From Bacteroidales bacterium (lineage in GTDB: Bacteria; Bacteroidota; Bacteroidia; Bacteroidales; JAADJA01), in contig JAIOZL010000042.1 in NCBI GenBank assembly GCA_021740645.1, positions 1 to 41,633 on the forward strand: 41,633 bases of DNA, read 5' to 3'. Of this stretch, positions 1 to 9,802 are shown one piece after another; position 1 is the stretch's first letter; each line of letters opens with the position of its first letter. The notes beneath the pieces were generated by a model. That model was not told the origin of the DNA. It made no database searches and saw only the letters and a program-made list of their open reading frames with translations. The position numbers were made by a program, and so were the translations under genes.

Positions 1-84
1 TTCGGATAAGTATATTTTGCAATCTTCGTCCGTTTTAAAGCGTTCAGCAAACTGTATGAGATTTTGACCTCTGAATATTTCCAT
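1..84 (-). CDS. IS1595-like transposase, N-terminal fragment (cut by window edge)
   Basis: Reading leftward from an ATG at 84, an open frame of 28 codons runs off the window. It begins MEIFRGQNLIQFAERF and continues through KTDEDCKIYLSE. This resembles the start of Bacteroidota IS1595-family transposases, where a short leader with a 'F.t.e.C..yL' pattern precedes a Cys-x2-Cys zinc ribbon. The ribbon itself would lie outside the window, so the call rests on the leader alone. The start is 58 bp past the dapF stop on the same strand, so any left terminal inverted repeat should lie between 85 and 142. It could also be another protein with a chance match. Confidence 0.55.
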   Translation of the reverse strand, partial: MEIFRGQNLIQFAERFKTDEDCKIYLSE

Positions 85-142
85 ATTTCTGTTGATTTTC
101 AGGATGCTAAGATATGAAATTAAATGATGACCTCTATTCAAT

Positions 143-925
143 TTATATTTCTGTATGACCAGTAAATGATAAGAATGCAGGTCCCGATAGTTGAATATTA
201 GTAAATAAATTTCCTTTTTTATCGAATTCTACTCTAAGCTTACCCCCGTTTGTTTCCACATTTACTCCCTTTTCAAATGCCGGTATACGGGATGCACTGG
301 CAATAGCTGATGCAGTTATTCCTGTACCGCACGAAAGGGTAACATTCTCAACGCCTCTTTCGTAGGTTTGCACAAAAATGGAGTTTTTAAAAAGTGTTAC
401 AAAATTTACGTTGGTACCTTCGGGTTGAAACTTTTCATCCCAACGTATGTTTTTACCGTCAATGAATATATCCTTGTCCTTTGGATGATCAATGAATTCT
501 ATATAATGGGGGGAACCCGTATTTATAAATGAGTAATCACCATCCAGAATTTCTACTTTATTTAATCCCAGTTTAACGTGAGAAAGTTTACCATGTGAAC
601 TTATAACCTCGGCTTCATGTATCCCATCAATCGCTTCAAAAATGGCTTTCTTTTGAATTATTCCAAGGTGTTTTGCAAAAGCCATTATGCACCTTCCTCC
701 ATTGCCACACATTGTTCCTTCCCTGCCGTCGGCATTGTAATATTCCATCCTGAAATCAAGTTTTGAGGAAGATAAAAGGTAAATTAATCCATCAGCCCCA
801 ATTCCAAAATTCCTGTGGCAAAGTTGTGCAATTTGTGTTTCACTCAAAAAGATATTTCCCTGTCTGTTATCGATCAGGATAAAGTCGTTTCCTGTACCAT
901 GATATTTTGAAAATGTCAATGTCAT
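143..925 (-). CDS. dapF: diaminopimelate epimerase
   Basis: Interconverts LL- and meso-diaminopimelate in the cytoplasm, supplying lysine and the peptidoglycan cross-linking residue. At 260 aa it is near the usual family length (about 260-280). Both catalytic cysteines are in their family motifs: MCGNGGRC in the N-terminal half and LSCGTG in the C-terminal half. The N-terminal KYHGTGNDF motif is also intact. The ATG at 925 is preceded by a TAnnTTTG promoter element at 953-960 on the same strand. No other dap gene is adjacent; downstream lies only the transposase fragment. The call is firm. Confidence 0.97.
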   Translation of the reverse strand: MTLTFSKYHGTGNDFILIDNRQGNIFLSETQIAQLCHRNFGIGADGLIYLLSSSKLDFRMEYYNADGREGTMCGNGGRCIMAFAKHLGIIQKKAIFEAIDGIHEAEVISSHGKLSHVKLGLNKVEILDGDYSFINTGSPHYIEFIDHPKDKDIFIDGKNIRWDEKFQPEGTNVNFVTLFKNSIFVQTYERGVENVTLSCGTGITASAIASASRIPAFEKGVNVETNGGKLRVEFDKKGNLFTNIQLSGPAFLSFTGHTEI

Positions 926-1167
926 GTTAATTTCACATTCTAGTATGTCCTACAAAAATACAAATCCTGCCATTATGACTTCATTTATTCTCAGTATTTT
1001 ATCTTAACAATATTTAACAACGGGTCGGAAATAGCAGAATAAAAACAGCGTTAAAAGAAATACTATTGTTAAAAAGCACGATTTTCATCAAATGCTCTCA
1101 AATATGGGCATAAAAGTTGAAAGTTCGCCAATCAAAAAAATATTTATTTTGTTAAAACTTACGTATC
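926..1167. other. divergent intergenic region dapF / htrA
   Basis: This 242-bp AT-rich spacer lies between two divergent genes. Apart from the dapF -7 element I see no gene, no strong hairpin and no RNA motif. On the htrA side, TATTTTG at 1145-1151 is one T short of the -7 consensus and may be its promoter, but this is weak. Confidence 0.5.
953..960 (-). promoter_or_regulatory. -7 promoter element (TAnnTTTG) of dapF
   Basis: The minus strand reads TATTTTTG here, a perfect match to the Bacteroidota -7 element, 27 nt before the dapF ATG. No TTTG lies at the -33 position. Confidence 0.5.
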
Positions 1168-2613
1168 ATGAAAAAATTAGCAAGTTATTTATTCGTAGCA
1201 ATTCTGGGAGGGCTGGTTGCAGTATTATCTTTTAACTATATTCAGGATAGAAATTCTAACGGCAGGGAAGTTAGTATTGATGATATACCGATGTTGCAGG
1301 CAAATTACCCTGTTCCACATGCCCCTGTTATTGGGCCCGATTTTGTTAATGCAGCAGATTTAACGGTTCATGCAGTGGTGCATATTCAATCGGAATTACA
1401 GCAAAGGAACCAGGTCTATAATGATTTTTTCGACCTGTTTGATGATTTTTTTGGTAACCGCGGAAGGCAATATAATAATGCTCCGGTAATTGCCACGGGA
1501 TCAGGGGTTATTATTTCTCAGGACGGTTATATTGTAACAAATAATCATGTGGTTCAAAATGCAAACCGGCTGACAATTACCCTCAATGATAAAAGAACTT
1601 ATGAAGCAAGCGTTATTGGGAGGGATCCATCAACTGACCTGGCGCTTGTGAAAATTGATGAAACCGATTTGCCTTACCTTGTTTATGGAGATTCGGACAA
1701 CCTGAAAGTAGGTGAGTGGGTTTTGGCAGTGGGTAATCCCTTTAATTTAACATCCACGGTTACAGCAGGAATTGTAAGTGCAAAAGCAAGAAATATTAAC
1801 ATTCTAGGTGAGGTTTCTGCTATAGAATCATTTATTCAAACAGATGCGGTAGTAAACCGTGGAAATTCTGGAGGAGCATTGGTAAATACGGATGGGGAGC
1901 TTATTGGGATAAATGCCGCCATAGCTTCCAACACAGGATCATATACTGGATACTCATTTGCAATTCCTTCAAATATAGTTAAAAAAGTCATTAATGATTT
2001 TATTGATTATGGTGAAATTCAGCGAGCTTATCTTGGTGTTACCTTCAGGGAGATTGATAGTGAATTTGCAAAGGAAAAAGGCTTAGAAAAAATAATGGGT
2101 GTTTATGTAGTAGATGTGGCTGAAGATGGCGCTGCTTCTGAAGCTGGGATAGAAAGCGGTGATGTGATTGTGCAAATTGATAATTCGAAAATAAACTCAA
2201 AATCTTCACTTTTAGAGAGCGTGGGAACCAAACGGCCCGGGAATAGTGTGAAAGTTTATGTACAACGTGGCAACAAAATGCAGCAGTTTGATGTTGTATT
2301 AAAGAACCGTAGTGGAAATACTGACATTGTTAAGAAAGATAATTTGGATTTATTGGGCGCTACTTTTAAACTGGTGCCCGCAGACGAGAAGGAATCTTTA
2401 AACATTGATCACGGTATTCAAATTGTTGACCTTGCAGAAGGAAAGCTGAGAAATGCAGGTATCAGAAAGGGATTTATTATTATGTTTATTGACAAAGAAA
2501 AAGTGACGAAGCTGGATGACATAAGATATTACCTTGAAACTAAAAGAGGCGGAACATTAATTGAAGGAATTTATCCTAACGGGCAAAGAGCTTATTATGG
2601 AGTTGGCCTTTAA
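1168..2613 (+). CDS. periplasmic HtrA/DegQ-type serine endoprotease
   Basis: Envelope protease and chaperone that degrades misfolded periplasmic proteins. At 481 aa it has the standard layout. An N-terminal hydrophobic segment (about residues 5-24) acts as signal or anchor, a trypsin-like domain spans about 100-270, and two PDZ domains cover about 285-380 and 395-480. The catalytic triad is complete: His127 in TNNHVV, Asp157 in STDLALVKID and Ser234 in RGNSGGAL. The first PDZ is clear; the second is more diverged. It stands alone, 186 bp before rpoD, which has its own promoter. Bacteroidota paralogues are named DegQ, DegP or Do interchangeably, so I give no symbol. Confidence 0.95.
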   Translation: MKKLASYLFVAILGGLVAVLSFNYIQDRNSNGREVSIDDIPMLQANYPVPHAPVIGPDFVNAADLTVHAVVHIQSELQQRNQVYNDFFDLFDDFFGNRGRQYNNAPVIATGSGVIISQDGYIVTNNHVVQNANRLTITLNDKRTYEASVIGRDPSTDLALVKIDETDLPYLVYGDSDNLKVGEWVLAVGNPFNLTSTVTAGIVSAKARNINILGEVSAIESFIQTDAVVNRGNSGGALVNTDGELIGINAAIASNTGSYTGYSFAIPSNIVKKVINDFIDYGEIQRAYLGVTFREIDSEFAKEKGLEKIMGVYVVDVAEDGAASEAGIESGDVIVQIDNSKINSKSSLLESVGTKRPGNSVKVYVQRGNKMQQFDVVLKNRSGNTDIVKKDNLDLLGATFKLVPADEKESLNIDHGIQIVDLAEGKLRNAGIRKGFIIMFIDKEKVTKLDDIRYYLETKRGGTLIEGIYPNGQRAYYGVGL

Positions 2614-2702
2614 TTTTGTTAAAAATAATTCAATTTTATAATATTAGAATACAGGTGTTTAAAATAGCATCTGGCAGGAAATACAAATATAGTGTAGATA
2701 AA

Positions 2703-2734
2703 TTTGGTAAACGATTTTGTTCTTCGTATATTTG
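2703..2734 (+). promoter_or_regulatory. rpoD promoter, -33 TTTG and -7 TATATTTG
   Basis: TTTG at 2703-2706, a 20-nt spacer, then TATATTTG at 2727-2734. Both elements match the Bacteroidota consensus for the primary sigma factor, with near-consensus spacing. This leaves a 5' leader of roughly 60 nt before the ATG at 2800. Since the downstream gene is that sigma factor, it probably transcribes its own gene. Confidence 0.65.
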
Positions 2735-2799
2735 TATACTTTTTTCCCTAAATTTTAAGTGATTGAAAATCAATCAGTTAAATAATTTAAAAATGTAAA

Positions 2800-3666
2800 A
2801 TGAGGCAATTAAAAATTACAAAATCGATCACAAATCGTGAAACTGCATCACTTGATAAGTATCTTCAGGATATTGGCAAAGAAGAACTGATCACAGCAGA
2901 TGAGGAAGTTCAGTTGGCACAAAAAGTAAAGCAAGGTGACCAGGGTGCCCTTGAAAAATTAGTTAAAGCCAACCTCCGTTTTGTTGTCTCAGTAGCTAAA
3001 CAGTATCAAAACCAGGGATTAAGTTTACCTGATTTGATTAATGAAGGAAATCTCGGACTTATCAAAGCTGCCAAAAGATTCGATGAAACCAGGGGATTTA
3101 AATTTATCTCCTATGCCGTATGGTGGATCCGTCAGTCAATCTTACAAGCACTGGCAGAACAATCAAGAATTATCCGACTACCTTTAAATCAAGTAGGTTC
3201 ACTTAACAAAATTAAAAAAGCAACCTCAAGGCTTGAACAGCAGTTTGAAAGAGCTCCTTCTGCCGAAGAAATTGCTGAGAAACTTGAAATCCCGGATTAC
3301 AAAATTGATGCTGCCAAAAAAATTACCACCAGGTATATTTCAATGGATGCTCCTTTAACCCAGGATGATGAAACCAAATTCCTGGATGTGTTTGTTTCTG
3401 ACGATACTCCACACACGGATGACATTTTGATGAAAGAGTCATTGGCACGTGAGATTCAAAGGTCGTTAGCCACTTTAACCAAAAAGGAAAGAGATGTTAT
3501 TAACCTTTATTATGGAATCGGAATGCCACACGGTTTAACTTTAGAAGAGATCGGTGCTAAGTTTGATCTTACCCGTGAACGGGTTAGACAGATTAAAGAA
3601 AAAGCTATCCGAAGGTTAAAACATACTTCAAGGAGCAAGCTGCTTAAGGCTTATCTAGGACAGTAA
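2800..3666 (+). CDS. rpoD: RNA polymerase primary sigma factor (sigma-70/SigA)
   Basis: Directs RNA polymerase to housekeeping promoters. At 288 aa it has the short form typical of Bacteroidota, beginning near region 1.2 ([16 protein letters not shown]) without region 1.1. Region 2 is intact: [26 protein letters not shown], and the -10-recognition helix with [10 protein letters not shown]. Region 3 follows ([16 protein letters not shown]). Region 4 ends with the -35-binding helix-turn-helix [20 protein letters not shown]. This sigma factor should read the TAnnTTTG elements listed elsewhere in this window. A strong hairpin terminator follows the stop. Confidence 0.97.
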   Translation: MRQLKITKSITNRETASLDKYLQDIGKEELITADEEVQLAQKVKQGDQGALEKLVKANLRFVVSVAKQYQNQGLSLPDLINEGNLGLIKAAKRFDETRGFKFISYAVWWIRQSILQALAEQSRIIRLPLNQVGSLNKIKKATSRLEQQFERAPSAEEIAEKLEIPDYKIDAAKKITTRYISMDAPLTQDDETKFLDVFVSDDTPHTDDILMKESLAREIQRSLATLTKKERDVINLYYGIGMPHGLTLEEIGAKFDLTRERVRQIKEKAIRRLKHTSRSKLLKAYLGQ

Positions 3667-3683
3667 ACAGATTTTATTGATTT

Positions 3684-3723
3684 AAAAAGGGATTATTACT
3701 TTTTTTTGTAATAATCCCTTTTT
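3684..3723 (+). terminator. rpoD terminator, 16-bp stem
   Basis: Perfect 16-bp inverted repeat: arms 3684-3699 and 3708-3723, with an 8-nt all-T loop. The left arm starts with five A and the right arm ends in five T, so the U tract is partly paired. The shape would also work on the opposite strand, though no gene reads into it from the right. Confidence 0.85.
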
Positions 3724-3783
3724 CTATTAATTTTGAGGCTGTTTAAGAAGTTATTAACCCTTTGGCACATAAATGCTTTAAAT

Positions 3784-5259
3784 ATGGAAAATAAAAAAAC
3801 TAACAATTCTGATGAACTCCAGTATGAAGCCTCAATGAATCAGTGGTTTGAGGACGAAAAAGCAGGAAATGAATTTATTGACGTTCTTGGAAAATTATTT
3901 TACAATAAGTCTATTGAACTGATCTTTTTCAGAACTCAGCTTATCGACAGAAGTTCTAGTGTTATTTTATACAAACATTCATTTGTTCAAACATTTATTG
4001 GTAAAAAGCTGGATGTAAAAGATACGCTCAAAATTGCCAAGGCCATTTATAAACTCAATTTACCCGATTCAAAGTTGGATATTGGTAGGTTAAACATGGA
4101 ATGGACTGAACAAAAAGAAAGTTTTAATAATGATTACAATAAGTTTGTTACCGATAAATTAAAGCATATCATCGGCCAGAAACCAAAATTTGAAAAGCCG
4201 GTTGATGTCGTTCTTTTTGGTTTTGGACGTATTGGACGATTATTACTTCGGGAATTAATAATTCAGGGCAATGGAACACAATTAAGGCCCCGTGCCATCG
4301 TAACCAGAAATGTTACTCCTGAAGATGTTTCTAAAAGGGCTTCACTCATACGTCATGATTCTATTCATGGGCCTTTTAGAGGAAATGTGATCGAAGATAC
4401 TGCAAATATGTGTATTCATATTAACGGACACGTAATAAAAATGATTGAAGGGGCAAATCCGGAAGATATAGATTACGAAGCCCATGGTATTCATAATGCA
4501 CTTTTAATAGATAATACCGGGGTTTTCAGAGATAAAGACGCGTTATCCAGGCATTTAAAAGCAAAAGGTATAGAAAAAGTCATTTTAACTGCTCCTGCTA
4601 AAGGAGATGTTCCCAATATTGTTTATGGTGTAAATCATATGGATTATGACCTGGATAGTTACGATATCTGGTCAGCTGCTTCCTGCACTACAAATGCTAT
4701 TGTACCAGCTTTAAGTGTATTCGATCATGAGTTGGGAATTGAAAAAGGTCATATTGAGACAATTCATGCTTACACAAATGATCAAAACCTGCTTGATAAC
4801 TATCATAAAAAGCCAAGAAGGGGAAGGGCCGCAGCTTTAAATATGGTTATTACTTCTACGGGTGCAGGCAGTGCAGCAGCAAAAGCAATTCCTGGCCTTC
4901 AGGGAAAACTTACGGCCAATGCAGTGCGGGTACCTACTGCTAATGTTTCTTTAGCAATCCTGTCATTGTCTGTTAACAGACAAACTTCCAGGGAACAAGT
5001 TATTGAAATGCTGAGACATGCAGCACTCAGAGGTAAATTTGTGGAGCAAATAAGATATTCAGCTTCTAATGAATCAGTTTCTTCTGATTTTATAGGTGAC
5101 CCCGTTGCCAGTATATTTGACAGTCCATCAACACAGGTGTCAGCAGATGGTAAAAATATCCTGGTTTACTTATGGTATGATAATGAATTTGGTTATACTA
5201 TGCAGGTAATAAGGTTAGCTAAACATATAGCAAAAGTTAAACGATATACGTACTATTAA
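3784..5259 (+). CDS. gap: glyceraldehyde-3-phosphate dehydrogenase, long Bacteroidota form
   Basis: Oxidises and phosphorylates glyceraldehyde-3-phosphate to 1,3-bisphosphoglycerate with NAD(P) in glycolysis. From the ATG at 3784 it is 491 aa, well above the usual 330-340. Residues 1 to about 138 are an extra helical N-terminal domain beginning MENKKTNNSDELQ. The Rossmann motif GFGRIGR follows at 146-152. The catalytic Cys is C301 in SAASCTTN, with downstream HAYTNDQ, TSTGAGSAAAK and WYDNEFGY blocks all intact. The open frame extends to a TTG at 3733, but that TTG is only 10 bp past the rpoD terminator and the 17 added residues are unlike the family, so I prefer 3784. Confidence 0.93.
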   Translation: MENKKTNNSDELQYEASMNQWFEDEKAGNEFIDVLGKLFYNKSIELIFFRTQLIDRSSSVILYKHSFVQTFIGKKLDVKDTLKIAKAIYKLNLPDSKLDIGRLNMEWTEQKESFNNDYNKFVTDKLKHIIGQKPKFEKPVDVVLFGFGRIGRLLLRELIIQGNGTQLRPRAIVTRNVTPEDVSKRASLIRHDSIHGPFRGNVIEDTANMCIHINGHVIKMIEGANPEDIDYEAHGIHNALLIDNTGVFRDKDALSRHLKAKGIEKVILTAPAKGDVPNIVYGVNHMDYDLDSYDIWSAASCTTNAIVPALSVFDHELGIEKGHIETIHAYTNDQNLLDNYHKKPRRGRAAALNMVITSTGAGSAAAKAIPGLQGKLTANAVRVPTANVSLAILSLSVNRQTSREQVIEMLRHAALRGKFVEQIRYSASNESVSSDFIGDPVASIFDSPSTQVSADGKNILVYLWYDNEFGYTMQVIRLAKHIAKVKRYTYY

Positions 5260-5279
5260 TAGAGAGAAAGATTTTTCCT

Positions 5280-5316
5280 GAATGGGCAATCGTCCGCGTT
5301 TGCCCATTCTTTTTTT
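5280..5316 (+). terminator. gap terminator
   Basis: GAATGGGCAA (5280-5289) pairs perfectly with 5300-5309 across a 10-nt loop, followed by seven T. This is a textbook intrinsic terminator 20 bp after the gap stop, and it separates gap from pyrG. Confidence 0.9.
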
Positions 5317-5334
5317 ATTGGAAATTGAATTTAA

Positions 5335-7727
<2,393 letters not shown>

Positions 7728-7753
7728 AAAAAGGGGTAAGCCCCCCTTTTTTT
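7728..7753. terminator. shared terminator between convergent genes
   Basis: A5-G4 (7728-7736), a short loop, then C6-T7 (7741-7753) forms an A/G-C/T hairpin starting directly after the DUF4197 stop. The symmetric A and T tracts let it terminate both the plus-strand pyrG unit and the minus-strand gene ending at 7766. Confidence 0.8.
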
Positions 7754-7765
7754 ATAGATTCTTTA

Positions 7766-8752
7766 TTACTCTATTCCGGCAAAATGTTTCATAAACTGAA
7801 CCCGCTCATAGCCAGCAGGATTCTCTGCTTCCTTATAACTCATTTTACCAATGAAATCAGAAGTAGTTTTAAAATTATGTTTGTCCATCCACTTTTCTAA
7901 AAAATCACTCATATCTTTAATTATTGAGTTGGAGTTTTTATAAATAGATGAAGCAACCTGCACAGCCCTGGCGCCAGCAAGAAGTTGTTTAACAACATCC
8001 TCGCCTGAATGTACACCGGTTGATGCGGCAATGTCACAATGTACTTTGTCAGATAACATCGCAACCCAACGAAGGGAAGTTGAAATTTCTTCAGGGCTGC
8101 TGAAAACATGGGTAGCCGTTACTTCAAATTTGTCAATGTCAATATCTGGGGAGAAAAAACGATTAAATAAAACGAGTCCCTTTATTCCCGTCCAGGAAAG
8201 CTTCAACATAGTTTTGGTAAGCCCGGAAAAGTAATAACTTAATTTTATGGAGACAGGAATGGTAACGACCTTTATGATTTCCATGGCAATATCAAAATAT
8301 ACCTTTTCATTTTCCTGTGCTGTCCGCTTAGGGTCTGAGGGCAATATAAATACATTTAGCTCCAGGGCATCAGCCCCGGCCTCTTCAATTTTTTTTGCAA
8401 AGGTAATCCACTCACTATTCGATACACAGTTAATACTGGCAATTACAGGAATAACAACACTTTTTTTACAATCCCTGATTAGGTTGAGGTAGCCTGAAAC
8501 ATCATTTTCCTTAGTGTAATTACTGATGTAATCCTCAGCTTCAGGATAGGCATAAATCGATTCACTTTGTGTTACCGTTTTATGTGTATGGTACTTAATC
8601 TGTTCTTCAAAGAGGGATTTTAGCACAACGGCCCCGGCTCCGGCTTTTTCAAGCTCAATAACCTTTTCTACGGAATTGGTTAATCCCGAACTTCCAACAA
8701 TAATTGGGTTCTTTAATTCAAGACCGAGATAATTCGTTTTAAGATCTGCCAT
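7766..8752 (-). CDS. dihydroorotate dehydrogenase-like flavoprotein
   Basis: A TIM-barrel protein of the DHOD/FMN family, 328 aa, probably cytoplasmic. It opens with LELKNPIIVGSSGLT, as in dihydroorotate dehydrogenases, and has the C-terminal FMN-phosphate-binding-type stretch STGVHSGEDVVKQLLAGA. The block that in class 1 enzymes reads roughly ELNLSCPN and carries the catalytic Cys (Ser in class 2) reads here LELNVFILPSD, with neither at that point. It is therefore unlikely to be the housekeeping PyrD. Bacteroidota genomes commonly carry this paralogue; its reaction is unknown to me. A -7 element lies upstream at 8791-8798. Confidence 0.8.
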   Translation of the reverse strand: MADLKTNYLGLELKNPIIVGSSGLTNSVEKVIELEKAGAGAVVLKSLFEEQIKYHTHKTVTQSESIYAYPEAEDYISNYTKENDVSGYLNLIRDCKKSVVIPVIASINCVSNSEWITFAKKIEEAGADALELNVFILPSDPKRTAQENEKVYFDIAMEIIKVVTIPVSIKLSYYFSGLTKTMLKLSWTGIKGLVLFNRFFSPDIDIDKFEVTATHVFSSPEEISTSLRWVAMLSDKVHCDIAASTGVHSGEDVVKQLLAGARAVQVASSIYKNSNSIIKDMSDFLEKWMDKHNFKTTSDFIGKMSYKEAENPAGYERVQFMKHFAGIE

Positions 8753-8790
8753 TTTTCAGTAATTAAATTGGAAGAATATTTTTGTAAGGG

Positions 8791-8798
8791 CAAATTTA
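8791..8798 (-). promoter_or_regulatory. -7 element of the DHOD-like gene
   Basis: The minus strand reads TAAATTTG, a perfect TAnnTTTG, 38 nt before the ATG at 8752. Confidence 0.5.
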
Positions 8799-9024
8799 GA
8801 TATACATTTTCTAATTTGCCACAATCAAAGGTAATTTTATCTACTTTTTCAAACAATCTATAAAACATCTAAATAGTACACCTTGTAAATTTTTAGTTAA
8901 AGAAATTCCTTCGCCTGTAAATTATTGAGAATTAATAATATTATCGGCAAAATATATCGAAGTATACAATATTCCAACTAAGACCGGCGTACATAATACA
9001 TGTATTCAAACAATAAATTTTCAT

Positions 9025-9032
9025 TAGTTTTG
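9025..9032 (+). promoter_or_regulatory. -7 element of the gldFG operon
   Basis: TAGTTTTG, a perfect TAnnTTTG, 17 nt before the gldF ATG at 9050. The 5' leader would be only about 10-12 nt. No matching -33 TTTG is visible. Confidence 0.55.
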
Positions 9033-9049
9033 CGGCTTAATTCGGCAAC

Positions 9050-9781
9050 ATGTATGTATTGTTAAAAAAGGAAGTTAACGGATTTTTTAATTCCATCCTT
9101 GGGTATATCGTAATTGCAGTTTTTTTGCTGGTAAATGGTTTATTCCTTTGGGTGTTTCCTGTAGAGTCAAACATTCTTGATTATGGCTATGCCTCCATCG
9201 ATGGTTTGTTTCTTATAGGCCCTTTTGTTTTTTTGTTCCTGATTCCAGCCGTTACCATGCGTTTTTTTGCTGAAGAAAATAAAACAGGGACGATTGAATT
9301 GCTAATGACCAAACCTTTAACTGACATTCAGGTCATTTTATCAAAATACTTTGCGGGACTTCTGATTGTTCTTATTTCCCTTATCCCGACTTTGATTTAT
9401 TTCCTATCTGTTTATCAACTTGGCTTCCCTAAAGGGAATATTGATACCGGGGGAATGTGGGGCTCCTACATTGGTTTGTTTTTTCTTGGGGCTTCATTTG
9501 TAGCTATCGGTTTATTTGCTTCTTCTATAACTGATAACCAAATTGTTTCCTTTATCCTGGCGGTAGTGATTAGCAGTTTTGTATATATCGGGTTTGAATT
9601 TATTTATTCCCTGGATTTATTTGGTAATATTGATCTTTTTGTGAAGAATTTAGGCATCAGTGCCCATTACTCTGCCATGAGCCGGGGTGTAATTGATACC
9701 CGTGATGTGCTATATTTTATTAGCGTTACCGGACTTTTTATAGTGTTCACCAAAGTTTCGCTGGAAAGCAGAAAGTGGTAA
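9050..9781 (+). CDS. gldF: gliding motility ABC transporter permease GldF
   Basis: Inner-membrane permease of the GldA-GldF-GldG ABC transporter, associated with gliding in Flavobacterium-type bacteria. At 243 aa it has the ABC-2 permease layout of six hydrophobic segments. The first begins in GYIVIAVFLLVNGLFLW and the last ends near the C-terminus. The loop FFAEENKTGTIELLMTKP is typical of this family. gldG follows 21 bp downstream. The ATPase gldA is not in this window, as in F. johnsoniae, where it is unlinked. The exact role of this transporter in motility is unsettled. Confidence 0.9.
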   Translation: MYVLLKKEVNGFFNSILGYIVIAVFLLVNGLFLWVFPVESNILDYGYASIDGLFLIGPFVFLFLIPAVTMRFFAEENKTGTIELLMTKPLTDIQVILSKYFAGLLIVLISLIPTLIYFLSVYQLGFPKGNIDTGGMWGSYIGLFFLGASFVAIGLFASSITDNQIVSFILAVVISSFVYIGFEFIYSLDLFGNIDLFVKNLGISAHYSAMSRGVIDTRDVLYFISVTGLFIVFTKVSLESRKW

Positions 9782-9802
9782 AAGTGGGATATAACAAAAA
9801 AA

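Larger units (their letters stand above)
8753..9049. other. divergent intergenic region DHOD-like / gldF
   Basis: This 297-bp spacer is strongly AT-rich. Apart from the two opposed -7 elements (8791-8798 minus, 9025-9032 plus) I see no open frame, strong hairpin or recognisable RNA. The middle 200 bp is unexplained. Confidence 0.5.

Noticed and set aside
3733..3783. TTG-initiated extension of the GAPDH gene
   Set aside because: Begins 10 bp past the rpoD terminator and adds 17 residues unlike the family; ATG at 3784 fits better.
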